Below are positions 7,069-15,507 of a DNA stretch of 64,000 bases, in pieces. A model generated the notes under the pieces. It was not told the origin of the DNA. It worked only from the letters and a program-made list of their open reading frames with translations, and did not search any database. Origin of the DNA: Nocardia rhizosphaerihabitans (GTDB taxonomy: Bacteria; Actinomycetota; Actinomycetes; Mycobacteriales; Mycobacteriaceae); the NCBI RefSeq assembly GCF_014646295.1, contig NZ_BMNE01000004.1, forward strand, positions 759,970 to 823,969. Reading direction: 5' to 3'. The position numbers were made by a program, and so were the translations under genes. Numbering within the stretch: the stretch's first letter is position 1; the number at the start of each line of letters is the position of its first letter.

Positions 7069-8580
7069 ATGCGGACGGAAGCCACCCGCCGCTGGCTCGC
7101 GCTCGGCGCGCTCGCCCTGGCGATGCTCACGATCGGGCTCGACGTCACGGTGCTCACTGTCGCGCTGCCGACCCTCGCGGTCGACCTGCACGCGAATACC
7201 GCTGCGCTGCAATGGTTCAGCAGCGCCTACACGCTCGCGCTGGCCGCGCTGATGCTGCCAGCCGGCGCGCTCGGCGACCGGTACGGGCGCAAGAAGGTCC
7301 TGCTCGCGGCGCTCGTGCTGTTCGGCGCGGCCTCGGTGGCCTGCGCGCTCGCCGCATCGGCCGGCCAGCTGATCGTGGCGCGGGTGGTGCTCGGCATCGC
7401 CGCCGCCGCGCTGGTGCCGCTGTCGATGTCGGTGCTGCCGGTGCTGTTCGCCGACCCCGTCGAGCGGCAGCGCGCGCTGACGATCTGGGTCACCTCGACC
7501 GCCATCGGCCTGCCGCTCGGCCCGATCCTCGGCGGCTGGCTGCTGCAGCACTTCTGGTGGGGTTCGGTGTTCCTGATCAATGTGCCGCTGGTCGTCATCG
7601 GCGCGCTGGCCGTCGCCACCCTGGTGCCGGAATCACAGAGCGACACCATTTTTCGCGTCGATCTCCTCGGCGCACTGCTCTCCGCGGCAGGCATGCTCGG
7701 GCTGACCTACGGTTTCATCCGGATCGGTGAACGCGGCTGGGACGACCTGGTCGGCTGGCTCGTCGTCGCGGCCGGGGCGGCGACGCTCGCCGTGTTCCTG
7801 TGGTGGCAGCGCCGCACCGAGTATCCGCTGATCGACCTCGCGCTGTTCGCCGCGCCCGGCTTCCGGTGGGGCACCGCGATCTCGATCCTGGTCAGCTTCG
7901 CGATGTTCGGCATGTTCTTCACCGTCCCGCAGTACTTCCAGGCGGTGCTCGGCGTCGACGCGCTCGGCAGCGGGCTGCGGCTGCTGCCGTTGATCGGCGG
8001 ACTCGTCATCGGCAGCAGACTGGTCGACCTGTTGCTGCCCCGGCTCGGCGTGCGGGTGGTGATCACCGCCGGACTGCTCGTGCTCGCCGGTGGCCTCGGA
8101 CTCGGCGCGTTCACCACGGTCGAAAGCGGTTACGGGCTGACAGCGCTGTGGACGACGGTGCTCGGCGCAGGGATGGGCCTGGTCATGCCCGCCGCGGTCG
8201 GCCTGGCGATGGGCGAGCTGACCGCCGAACGTTCCGGCTCGGGTTCGGCACTGCTGCAAGCGCTTCGGCAGGCAGGCGGCACCATCGGCGTGGCTGTCCT
8301 CGGCACCGTGCTGTCCACCCGGTACCGGGCCGACCTCGGCGCGCTCGACCGTGCGCCGATCTCCGACGGTGTCAACGCGGGCGTCGCGGTCGCGCGCGAG
8401 ACCGGTGATCCGGCGATGCTGGGGCAGGTGCAGCAGGCCTTCGTCGCGGGCATGGACACGATGCTCGGGCTGTGCGCGGCGCTGTGTCTGGTCGCCGGAC
8501 TCGTGACCGCGCTGGCGCTGCGGCGACCGACGGCACCGGTTACCGACTCGGATGCGGCAGAATCGATACATGCCGGTTGA
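7069..8580 (+). CDS. DHA2-family (EmrB/QacA-type) drug efflux transporter
   Basis: 503 residues with 14 predicted membrane segments. Motif A (GALGDRYGRKKVLL) follows the second segment, and the start has LDVTVLTVALPTLAVDL, typical of QacA/EmrB proton-drug antiporters. ATG 7069 is preceded by GGAGGAG (7060-7066). The stop overlaps the start of the downstream TetR gene by 11 bases, so the two form an operon. Expression is probably autoregulated through the operator at 7014-7050. The substrate is unknown; the family exports cationic dyes, antiseptics and antibiotics. Confidence 0.93.
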   Translation: MRTEATRRWLALGALALAMLTIGLDVTVLTVALPTLAVDLHANTAALQWFSSAYTLALAALMLPAGALGDRYGRKKVLLAALVLFGAASVACALAASAGQLIVARVVLGIAAAALVPLSMSVLPVLFADPVERQRALTIWVTSTAIGLPLGPILGGWLLQHFWWGSVFLINVPLVVIGALAVATLVPESQSDTIFRVDLLGALLSAAGMLGLTYGFIRIGERGWDDLVGWLVVAAGAATLAVFLWWQRRTEYPLIDLALFAAPGFRWGTAISILVSFAMFGMFFTVPQYFQAVLGVDALGSGLRLLPLIGGLVIGSRLVDLLLPRLGVRVVITAGLLVLAGGLGLGAFTTVESGYGLTALWTTVLGAGMGLVMPAAVGLAMGELTAERSGSGSALLQALRQAGGTIGVAVLGTVLSTRYRADLGALDRAPISDGVNAGVAVARETGDPAMLGQVQQAFVAGMDTMLGLCAALCLVAGLVTALALRRPTAPVTDSDAAESIHAG

Positions 8581-9154
8581 GATGTCGCTGCGCGAGCGGA
8601 AGAAGGAGCGGACCCGCCGAACGATCAGGGTCGAGGCGTTCCGGCTGTTCCGGGAACAGGGCTACACCGAGACGACGGTGGAGCAGATCGCGGCGGCGGC
8701 CGAGGTGTCCCCGAGTACCTTCTTCCGCTACTTTCCGACCAAGGAACAGCTGGTCATCGCCGACGACCAGGACCCGGTGATGATCGAGGAGCTGGCCACG
8801 CTCCCGCGCGGCCTGAATCCGATCACCGCCATCCGCACCGCGACCGCGGCGGTGTTCGGGCGGATGTCGCCCGCCGACCTCGCCTTCGAGCAGGAACGAC
8901 AGGCGCTGCTGTTCCACGTGCCGGAACTACGCTCGGCGATCGGTTTGGAATTTCTGCGCAGTATCGAACTCGCCGCCCAGCTGCTGGCCGACTACACGGG
9001 TCGGTCCGCGGACGATTTCGATGTGCGGGTAGCCGCGGGCGCGATGATCGGCTCCATGCTCGCCATCGCGCCCGCCACTCCGATGAATGCCACCAACGTC
9101 AGCGACGCCCTGACATTCCTGCAGGCAGGCCTGCCGTTCGACGATCAGGCCTGA
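8570..9154 (+). CDS. TetR/AcrR-family regulator of the efflux operon
   Basis: 194 residues. HTH domain ~15-60: RTRRTIRVEAFRLFREQGY then VEQIAAAAEVSPSTFFRYFPTKE, the canonical TetR pattern. The start is ATG 8570, overlapping the pump gene, or ATG 8582. The C-terminal domain is alanine/leucine-rich and helical. Cotranscription with the efflux pump and the palindromes before the pump suggest a local drug-responsive repressor. Confidence 0.87.
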   Translation: MPVEMSLRERKKERTRRTIRVEAFRLFREQGYTETTVEQIAAAAEVSPSTFFRYFPTKEQLVIADDQDPVMIEELATLPRGLNPITAIRTATAAVFGRMSPADLAFEQERQALLFHVPELRSAIGLEFLRSIELAAQLLADYTGRSADDFDVRVAAGAMIGSMLAIAPATPMNATNVSDALTFLQAGLPFDDQA

Positions 9155-9850
9155 TCACTCCGACTTGCCGTGCTGCACCGGGCAGCCGTGGGCCAGCGGG
9201 CCGAGCAGCTTGTTGTTGTCGTAGAAGTGCTCCAGCTCGAGGATGCGCAGGTCCTCGCTGACGCGGGCGATGGTCACACCGAACATCTCGATCTGCTCGC
9301 CGGTGGGCTGGTGGCCCTTGTACTCGCCCTCGTACTTGCCCCAGTGCCGCCAGCGGAAGCTCACGGTCGGCGGGCCGGACAGCACCTCGATGACCTCCCA
9401 GAAGAAGCCACCGGGGAACGCGGTGTGGAAGACCGTGTGCGAGGACTCGAAGGTCTCGTTCGCGGCCTCGTAGAACGGGTTGTCGCCGATCAGGATGTTG
9501 TAGCTGCCGATCCGCGCGAATTCCTCGGCGTCCTGCCACTCGCCGCCGTTGACCCGGCCGCGGTACTGCTCGGCGACGACCGAGAGCCAGGTGGCCGGAT
9601 CTCCCTTGTGCGAGACCTCCATCTCGAAGACCTTCACCAGGTCCTCGACGATCGCCTCGAGTGAGCCGGGAGCGTGCTCGGTGCTGCGCTCGCGGGGGAT
9701 CACCTCGTGGCTCAGTGCGTAGTCGGGGACATTGCCGCGCCATTCCTCCGGCGCGGCGGCGGCGATCACCGCTTCGCGGCCTTGCAGCCACAAGGGCGCT
9801 TCCGGCTCGGGGTTCTGTTCGGCTTGCGTATCTGTCACATCCACAGTCAT
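9155..9850 (-). CDS. SnoaL-like / NTF2-fold protein
   Basis: 231 residues. The C-terminal ~130 residues resemble the SnoaL-like polyketide-cyclase/ester-cyclase fold: FWEVIEVLSGPPTVSFRWRHWG, YKGHQPTGEQIEMFGVTIARVSEDL, then LELEHFYDNN. The GxxPTGxxhxhxGxxhhRhxxGKI-like pattern is characteristic. The N-terminal ~90 residues are acidic, with WLQGREAVIAAAAPEEW. The start ATG 9850 (MTVDVTDT) was chosen over an upstream one. Its stop abuts that of the convergent TetR gene. Members catalyse ring closure or hydrolysis of small molecules, or bind ligand without catalysis; no substrate is evident. Confidence 0.7.
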   Translation of the reverse strand: MTVDVTDTQAEQNPEPEAPLWLQGREAVIAAAAPEEWRGNVPDYALSHEVIPRERSTEHAPGSLEAIVEDLVKVFEMEVSHKGDPATWLSVVAEQYRGRVNGGEWQDAEEFARIGSYNILIGDNPFYEAANETFESSHTVFHTAFPGGFFWEVIEVLSGPPTVSFRWRHWGKYEGEYKGHQPTGEQIEMFGVTIARVSEDLRILELEHFYDNNKLLGPLAHGCPVQHGKSE

Positions 9851-9992
9851 TTTCGGTCTACCCGACCCTTTCAAAAAGCTCGAAGAACCGGTCGAAAATA
9901 ACAGCCGATCAGCCCGTCGCGCCTGTCAGATCTCAGTAGATGAGAACGGGAGAATGCTGAACTGTGTTCTGTAACAACGTTTTCGAATGGAG

Positions 9993-10889
9993 CTATGCCA
10001 CCGGGTGCGGGCGGTGCCCGAGCCTGGCCGGTGTCTCGTCGTCCATGGTCGCGAAGAATTCGCCGAGCACATCGACGATCTGATTCACCGACTCCGCGCA
10101 GAACAACACCGGCTGGTAGTGGGTGATGTCGTACTCGATGGTGCCCATTTCGGCGACGTCGAGCGGACGTAGCCGGGCGTGTCGGAATTCGTCGATCTCA
10201 CCGTAGGAGGACAGCAATCCGGCGCCGTAACAGCGGATCTCGGCACCCTCGCGGACAACGCCGAACTCGAGCGAGAACCAGAACACGTCGGCCAGGAATT
10301 TGAGGGCGGTCTGGGTCTGCAATCGGCCGACCGCCGCGCCGACCGTCTCGTACAGCGCGGCGAAGCGCGGGCTCGCGATCTGGTTGGCGTGGCCGATGAT
10401 CTCGTGGATCGCGTCGGGTTCGGGGGTGTACAGCGGCGCCGAGTGGTGGCGGATGTACTGGGTCGAGTGGAAGGTGCGCTCGGCGAAGGACCCGAAGAAC
10501 TCGCGCAGCGGCACCAGGCCGGCTGCAGGCACGTAGCTGAAGCCGGTGAGCGGTCCGAGCAGGCTGGAGACCTCGTCGAGCTGCGGGATGTGATCACGTG
10601 GAAGGGCCAGCCTCGCCGCTGCCTCGCGCACTTCGCCGCATGCGTAGATCTCGTGCTTGCGGGCCAGCTCCGCCGAGGCGATCCGCCAGACTTCCTGTTC
10701 CTCGTCGGTGTAGTCGACGTGCGGTATCGGGCTGCCCTTGGTGTAGTCGAGTGCCATCGCGGCGATGGCGTTGCGCCGCGCGCGGTAGACCTCGTCGTTG
10801 ACGCCGGGGTGATCCGAGCTCAGGTGCACGGTGACATCGCCGTCGCGCTCGCGCGTCACCGGCGAATACAGCTGTGCCTCGGAGAACAT
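9993..10889 (-). CDS. phhA: Phenylalanine 4-monooxygenase
   Basis: 298 residues, the size of monomeric bacterial enzymes. It hydroxylates L-Phe to L-Tyr using O2, tetrahydropterin and non-haem iron. The 2-His-1-Glu iron ligands are visible: PDAIHEIIGH gives the two histidines, and FWFSLEFG the glutamate. TFHSTQYIRHHSAPLYTPEPD is the conserved active-site entry segment. No pterin carbinolamine dehydratase gene lies nearby. A perfect 21-base palindrome sits 49 bases upstream (10938-10958). The gene is not in an operon. Confidence 0.93.
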   Translation of the reverse strand: MFSEAQLYSPVTRERDGDVTVHLSSDHPGVNDEVYRARRNAIAAMALDYTKGSPIPHVDYTDEEQEVWRIASAELARKHEIYACGEVREAAARLALPRDHIPQLDEVSSLLGPLTGFSYVPAAGLVPLREFFGSFAERTFHSTQYIRHHSAPLYTPEPDAIHEIIGHANQIASPRFAALYETVGAAVGRLQTQTALKFLADVFWFSLEFGVVREGAEIRCYGAGLLSSYGEIDEFRHARLRPLDVAEMGTIEYDITHYQPVLFCAESVNQIVDVLGEFFATMDDETPARLGHRPHPVA

Positions 10890-10937
10890 GCCTCAAGGCA
10901 AGCACCGCGCCGCCATGGCGACAACAACGACGCGCAC

Positions 10938-10958
10938 AACTGTGCAAACTGCACAGTT
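10938..10958. promoter_or_regulatory. Operator-like 21-base palindrome upstream of phenylalanine hydroxylase
   Basis: AACTGTGCA-AAC-TGCACAGTT is a perfect 9-bp inverted repeat with a 3-base spacer. It sits at the position expected for the phhA promoter and is also upstream of the divergent small gene at 11147. Length and symmetry fit a GntR, Lrp or MarR-type dimer site; the regulator is not encoded next to it. Confidence 0.65.
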
Positions 10959-11146
10959 CGGATGCCGCTCACCCGCTGATTCCGGCGATCATCAGGGTTT
11001 TCTGTGCGCTTGCTGACGGGTGATCGACGCGGCTCCGCACGGTTGCTGTGCGTACTTGCGAACGCGATTATTCGGTAACGACGCGGTGAATCGGCGGACG
11101 CGCGCGCCGCGAATAACGCAAGATTGCGACCGACGAAGGAGGACGA

Positions 11147-11365
11147 TTGCGATCCCTGCGGATAGATCTCGATCAGCACCTGCTGGCCGCGGCAGCCGAC
11201 ATCATGGGCACAGCCGACAGCAACGCGACCGTCAACGAGGCGCTACGGCGCATCGTCGTGCACGAGCGCCAGCTTCGCAATCTGGAGCGGCTCATGGCCG
11301 ATTCGATCTTCAGCGCACCACCGGCCGACTCGGTCGTCGGCGCCGAACCGGTGGCCGAAGGATAG
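11147..11365 (+). CDS. VapB-like antitoxin without an adjacent toxin
   Basis: 72 residues. TTG start with AGGAGG at 11137-11142. The sequence follows the VapB/DUF2191 antitoxin plan: an N-terminal beta strand (LRIDLDQHLLAAAADIMGT), ATVNEALRRIVVHERQLRNLERL as the ribbon-helix-helix-type dimer helix, and an acidic tail that would bind toxin. The next gene, 66 bases on, is radC, not a PIN-domain VapC, and nothing toxin-like lies upstream. Either it is an orphan, or the partner was lost or lies elsewhere. Confidence 0.6.
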   Translation: MRSLRIDLDQHLLAAAADIMGTADSNATVNEALRRIVVHERQLRNLERLMADSIFSAPPADSVVGAEPVAEG

Positions 11366-11431
11366 CTGCGCCGCGAATCTGTCGGTACCTGCTGGGATCA
11401 TCGTCCTCGTCGCCGATCCGCAGGGGGAACG

Positions 11432-12100
11432 ATGTCGGTACCGATCGCGAATCTGCCAGTCACCCAGCGTCCGCGCGAGCGGCTGCTGCTACTCGGCCCG
11501 CACGCGCTCAGCGACGGTGAACTGCTCGCGCTGTTGCTCGGGCAGGGCACGCGCGGGCAGTCCGCGCTGGAGCTGGCCGCCCAATTGCTCGGCGAATACC
11601 GCGGATTGGCCGAACTCGCCGCGGCGCGACCGGAGGAACTGGCCCGCAGAGCGGGCATCGGGCCCGCCAAAGCGGCAACGGTGATCGCCGCGTTTCACCT
11701 CGGCACCCGCTCCCGCACCACCGAATCGGTCCCGCAACTGGCCACCCCCGACGACATCGCCCGCGTCGCGGTTCCCCTGTTCGCCGGTGCCAGAGTCGAA
11801 CGCCTGCTCGTCCTCATCTGCGACACCCAGAACCGCCTGCGCCACCGCGCCTTCGTCGCCGAAGGCGCCATCGACCATGTGGCGGTTCCCGTCCGCGAAA
11901 TCCTCAACACCGTCCTGCGCCACGACGGCCGAGCCTTCGCCGTAGTCCACAACCACCCCTCCGGCGACCCGACCCCCAGCCTCGACGACCGCCGCGCCAG
12001 CACCCTGCTCACCCGAGCAGCCACCACCGTAGGCCTGCGCTACCTGGACCACCTCGTCATCGCAGGCGAAACCTGGTCCACCGCACCACCTCTGGAGTGA
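11432..12100 (+). CDS. radC: RadC-family JAB1/MPN-domain protein
   Basis: 222 residues. The N-terminal helix-hairpin-helix region (LARRAGIGPAKAATVIAAFHLG) is followed by the MPN domain with all metallo-hydrolase residues: VAEGAID (Glu), VHNHPSGDPTPSLDD (HxH...S...D). The name implies DNA repair, but that phenotype was later assigned elsewhere; the family's true role is unclear. It is convergent with the next gene with a 3-base gap. Confidence 0.88.
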   Translation: MSVPIANLPVTQRPRERLLLLGPHALSDGELLALLLGQGTRGQSALELAAQLLGEYRGLAELAAARPEELARRAGIGPAKAATVIAAFHLGTRSRTTESVPQLATPDDIARVAVPLFAGARVERLLVLICDTQNRLRHRAFVAEGAIDHVAVPVREILNTVLRHDGRAFAVVHNHPSGDPTPSLDDRRASTLLTRAATTVGLRYLDHLVIAGETWSTAPPLE

Positions 12101-12103
12101 GCC

Positions 12104-13273
12104 CTACTGTTCGATGTCGGCGGCGACGAGGCGGGCGAGGGCGGTGGGGTCGGGCCAGGTGCGGGCTTCGAAGCGGGTGGGTTCGAGGGTGGGTAGAGGA
12201 GTGAGGCCGAGGATTTCCACGACGGTGGGGAAGGGGACGGTGCACAGGAGCTCTACCTCGTCGTTGTCGTCGCGGCGCAGGAAACGGACGACATCGGTTT
12301 CGGGGAGCAGGTATTCGACGCCCTCGCCCCAGACGACCGAGGTGAAGGCGCCGTCGGTCGATTCCTCGTAGTTGACGGTGGCCGCGTAGGCGGGGTCGAT
12401 GTCGAGGTCGGGCAGTTCCAGGAATTCTTCGAAGGTGTTGTTGAGGTAGTCGGTCTGGATGCTGTATTCGGTCGCGGCCAGGCCTGCCCGGGCCCGCAGC
12501 GCCAGCGGCATCGACGGGTGCTCGCCCGCCTCGTCGAAGGGGACGACGGCGCCGTCCTCGTTCACGGTGTAGCCCTGCGGCGAGACCGGGCGGGCGGCGT
12601 CGCGGTACTGCTGCTCCACCATCTCGAACACCTCGACCAGCAGTTCGGGATCGTCGGGAACGACCAGCAGCGAATCGTTTTCGGCGATGAAGGCGACCGG
12701 CCGGAACTGTCCGCCCGCGTATCCGGCCAGCCAACCGGGCACCAGCAGCCACGAGGCGAAATAGGCGTCGGGGTCACCGAGAAAGCGCACGATCTGGAGT
12801 TCATCGGGCGAGCCGGGCTTGGCCAGCGCCGCCAGGTTGGTTCGCGCCTCGGCGAAGACCTGCTCGGCGGTGACGCCCCACGTCGCGACCTGATCGGCGG
12901 AGACGAACGACCGGGTCCGCGGCAGGTCGACGACGACCACCTCGTCCACGAACGGGAACGCCGCGCGATGCAGCGGCCGGGGCAGATCCTGGCCGAGTGT
13001 CACCGGACGCAGCACCGAGCGCAGCAGCGGGCGCGCCGAATCCCAATCCTCGGGCACCTCGTGCGAACTGGTCATCGCGGCGACGAACGTGGTGATCCGG
13101 TCTTCGCGCTCCTCGGGCTCCAGGCCCTCGCACTCGCGAAAGATGTTGCCCAGATACATGACCCGGCCATCGCTGTGGTGCACGCTGAAGTCGTCGGCGG
13201 AGTATTCGGCATCGCCGACCCCGTGCGCCCGCACGCTCGCCATCACCGTCTGCACGAACTGCTCGCGCTCCAT
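12104..13273 (-). CDS. DUF1444-like protein of unknown function
   Basis: 389 residues, acidic, no signal peptide or membrane span. The segment LRPVTLGQDLPRPLHRAAFPFVDEVVVVDLPRTRSFVSADQVATWGV is the part that resembles DUF1444/YtpQ proteins (shown in shorter pieces: VVVVDLP, FVSADQV, ATWGVTAEQ). It is followed by an NL(A)AL helix and a domain describing a decay into beta strands (RFLGDPDAYFASWLLVP). ATG 13273 is used. No operon partner is clear: a TetR gene ends 79 bases upstream in the same direction. The function is unknown even where the family is annotated. Confidence 0.65.
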   Translation of the reverse strand: MEREQFVQTVMASVRAHGVGDAEYSADDFSVHHSDGRVMYLGNIFRECEGLEPEEREDRITTFVAAMTSSHEVPEDWDSARPLLRSVLRPVTLGQDLPRPLHRAAFPFVDEVVVVDLPRTRSFVSADQVATWGVTAEQVFAEARTNLAALAKPGSPDELQIVRFLGDPDAYFASWLLVPGWLAGYAGGQFRPVAFIAENDSLLVVPDDPELLVEVFEMVEQQYRDAARPVSPQGYTVNEDGAVVPFDEAGEHPSMPLALRARAGLAATEYSIQTDYLNNTFEEFLELPDLDIDPAYAATVNYEESTDGAFTSVVWGEGVEYLLPETDVVRFLRRDDNDEVELLCTVPFPTVVEILGLTPLPTLEPTRFEARTWPDPTALARLVAADIEQ

Positions 13274-13352
13274 CGCCAGTCACTCCCCGTCCCTGTCGGT
13301 TACCGCTTCGATCTTGGCCCACCGCACCGACAGAGTCGAGACGTAGCAGACC

Positions 13353-14069
13353 TCAGCCGGCGAAACCGGTGGTGCGGGCCAGGTCGGCGAGCATGGCGTC
13401 GAACATGATCTCCGGGTCGGCCAGCGGGATGGGGTAGTTCCCGAAGACCTCGAGGGTGACATGACCGAACAGCCGGGCCCAGATCTGCACCATCAGGTAC
13501 GTGACGCCGAGGTCCAGCTTCTCGGCCGGGAACTTCTGCCCGGACTCCGAGAGCATCGCGAGCAGTTCGGTCTGGAAACCGATGAGGTCGTCGCGGAGTT
13601 CGGCCGGAATGGTCTCGCCCGGCGGGGTCGCGATCTCGAAACCGGCCAGCAGCCTGCCCGCCGCGGCGAGGAAGATCCGGCCGAAGGGTTCGTCGAAGCG
13701 GCGCATCATCGACCGGCCCGAGGTGGGCGAGGCGAACACCAGGGTGAATTCCCTCGGATTCGCCAGCGCCCACCGCCGGAAGCCGCGGCAGATGGCCAGG
13801 AACTGCACCGCGCCGTCATCGGGCAGCGGCTCGATCTCGGCCGAGAGGTATTCGGCCAGATCGGCGCAGAACTCGACCCGCATCCGCTCGATCAACTCGT
13901 CGCGCGAGGCGTAGTGCCGGTACAGCGCGGGCGCGGTGACCCCGAGTTCGCGGGCGATCGCCCGCAGGGTGACCGCGTCCGGACCCTGCTCGGCCAGCAG
14001 CGCCCGCGAGACCCGCCGGATATCGGCATCGGTCACCAGCGGCGCACGGCCTCGCGTCTTGCCCGTCAC
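13353..14069 (-). CDS. TetR-family regulator downstream of the P450
   Basis: 238 residues from GTG 14069. HTH domain ~8-55: IRRVSRALLAEQG, VTLRAIARELGVTAPALYRHYASRDELI. The C-terminal half matches the TetR_C_33/WHG type found in actinobacterial regulators. It follows the CYP125-like gene by 28 bases on the same strand, so both are probably cotranscribed. It could sense a steroid or CoA intermediate, but that is inference. Confidence 0.82.
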   Translation of the reverse strand: MTGKTRGRAPLVTDADIRRVSRALLAEQGPDAVTLRAIARELGVTAPALYRHYASRDELIERMRVEFCADLAEYLSAEIEPLPDDGAVQFLAICRGFRRWALANPREFTLVFASPTSGRSMMRRFDEPFGRIFLAAAGRLLAGFEIATPPGETIPAELRDDLIGFQTELLAMLSESGQKFPAEKLDLGVTYLMVQIWARLFGHVTLEVFGNYPIPLADPEIMFDAMLADLARTTGFAG

Positions 14070-14097
14070 CCGGCCACCCCCTCGATCACGTCTCGGT

Positions 14098-15327
14098 TCA
14101 AGCGTATTCGACTTCCCAGCGCTTGATGCCGTTGAGCCAGCCGCTGCGCAGCCGCACCGGATCGGCGACCTGGCGCAGGTTCGGCATCGCGTCGGCGATG
14201 GCATTGAACATCAGATCGATCTCGAGGCGGGCGAGATTGGCGCCGACACAGTAGTGCGTGCCGGTGCCGCCGAAGCCGACGTGCGGGTTGGGGTTGCGCA
14301 GAACGTCGAACTCGAAGGGGTTGGCGAAGGCCTCCTCGTCGAAATTGGCCGAGCTGTAGAACAAGCCGATCCGCTGGCCCTTCTTGATCTGCTGACCGCC
14401 GAGTTCCAGATCGCGGGTGGCGGTGCGCTGGAACGCGGTCACCGGCGTCGCCCAGCGCACGATCTCGTCCGGGGCGGTGCGCGGGCGCTGCTCCTTGTAG
14501 AGCTCCCACTGGTCGGGGTTGTCGACGAAGGCCTTCATGCCGTGGGTGATCGAGTTGCGGGTGGTCTCGTTGCCTGCGACCGCGAGCAGGATGACGAAGA
14601 ACGCGAACTCGTCCGAGCCGAGATGCTCGCCGTCGACATCGGCGTTGACCAGCTGGGTGACGATGTCGGAGGCGGGACACCCGCGCCGTTGCTCGGCCAT
14701 GTTCCAGGCGTAGCCCATCACCTCGGCCGTCGCGGTGTGGTGGTTGCCCTCGAACTCCGGATCGTCGTAGGAGATCATCTGATTGGTCCAGTCGAACAGC
14801 TTCATCCGGTCTTCCTGCGGCACGCCGATCAGCTCGGCGATGGCCTGCAGCGGCAGTTCGCACGCGACCTGCTCGACGAAGTCACCCCGCCCGGTCTTCT
14901 TGGCCTCCCACACGATCCGCTCGGCCCGCTCGGTGAGCGCCGCCCGCAGATTCTCCACCGCGCGCGGGGTGAATCCCTTGGACACGATCCGGCGGATCTT
15001 GGTGTGCTGCGGCGGATCCAGATTCAGCATCAGCATGTTGCCGAGCATGTCGATCTGCTCGCGCGTGGTCTCCTCGTTGAACCGGATGATGGCGGTGTTC
15101 TCGTGCGAGGAGAAGTCGTCGGGATTCTTCGAGATCTCCTTGATGTCGGCCAGCTTGGACACCACCCAGTAGCCACCGTCGTCGAACCCGCTGGCCCGGT
15201 CCGGCTGCGCGCACCACCAGACCGGCGCCGTCCGCCGCAACTCGGCGAACTCCTCGATCGGCAATCGGGTCGCCAGCAGGTCGGGGTCGGTGAAATCGAA
15301 TCCTGCCGGGATATTCGGGCTGATCAC
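14098..15327 (-). CDS. cyp125: CYP125-like cytochrome P450, steroid C26/C27 monooxygenase
   Basis: 409 residues. GTG 15327 is preceded six bases away by GGAGGAG. Class signatures: I-helix AVAGNETTRNS, ExxR in the K helix (DEIVRWAT), and haem-thiolate loop GFGGTGTHYCVGANLAR. From memory, whole segments are near-identical to M. tuberculosis CYP125A1: PAGFDFTDP, GFTPRAVENL, ITHGMKAFVDNPDQWELYK, RNPNPHVGFGGTG, LRSGWLNGIKRWEVEYA. CYP125 oxidises the cholesterol side chain at C26/27 to start side-chain degradation. A KstR-like operator lies 43 bases upstream. Here the gene is outside a visible cholesterol cluster and precedes a tetR. Confidence 0.9.
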   Translation of the reverse strand: MISPNIPAGFDFTDPDLLATRLPIEEFAELRRTAPVWWCAQPDRASGFDDGGYWVVSKLADIKEISKNPDDFSSHENTAIIRFNEETTREQIDMLGNMLMLNLDPPQHTKIRRIVSKGFTPRAVENLRAALTERAERIVWEAKKTGRGDFVEQVACELPLQAIAELIGVPQEDRMKLFDWTNQMISYDDPEFEGNHHTATAEVMGYAWNMAEQRRGCPASDIVTQLVNADVDGEHLGSDEFAFFVILLAVAGNETTRNSITHGMKAFVDNPDQWELYKEQRPRTAPDEIVRWATPVTAFQRTATRDLELGGQQIKKGQRIGLFYSSANFDEEAFANPFEFDVLRNPNPHVGFGGTGTHYCVGANLARLEIDLMFNAIADAMPNLRQVADPVRLRSGWLNGIKRWEVEYA

Positions 15328-15369
15328 GGGTGTCTCCTCCGGTCCGTCACGCCGCTCTCGCGGGTGATG

Positions 15370-15383
15370 TAGAACACGTTCCG
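15370..15383. promoter_or_regulatory. KstR-like operator upstream of the CYP125-like gene
   Basis: TAGAACACGTTCCG matches 12 of 14 bases of the palindromic KstR consensus (TAGAACACGTTCTA, from memory). It lies 43 bases before the P450 start. KstR represses cholesterol-uptake and ring-degradation genes and is released by 3-oxo-cholestenoyl-CoA. Confidence 0.72.
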
Positions 15384-15507
15384 AGTCCATGAGACCATGC
15401 CGACGCAGTTTATGAACAGCGTTTAGTAATACCTGTTTACAAAGAGTGGTCACGGCATTCGGGCGGTTCGCCGACCGCGATCGCCGCCGGATGGGCAAGA
15501 TGGCCGC

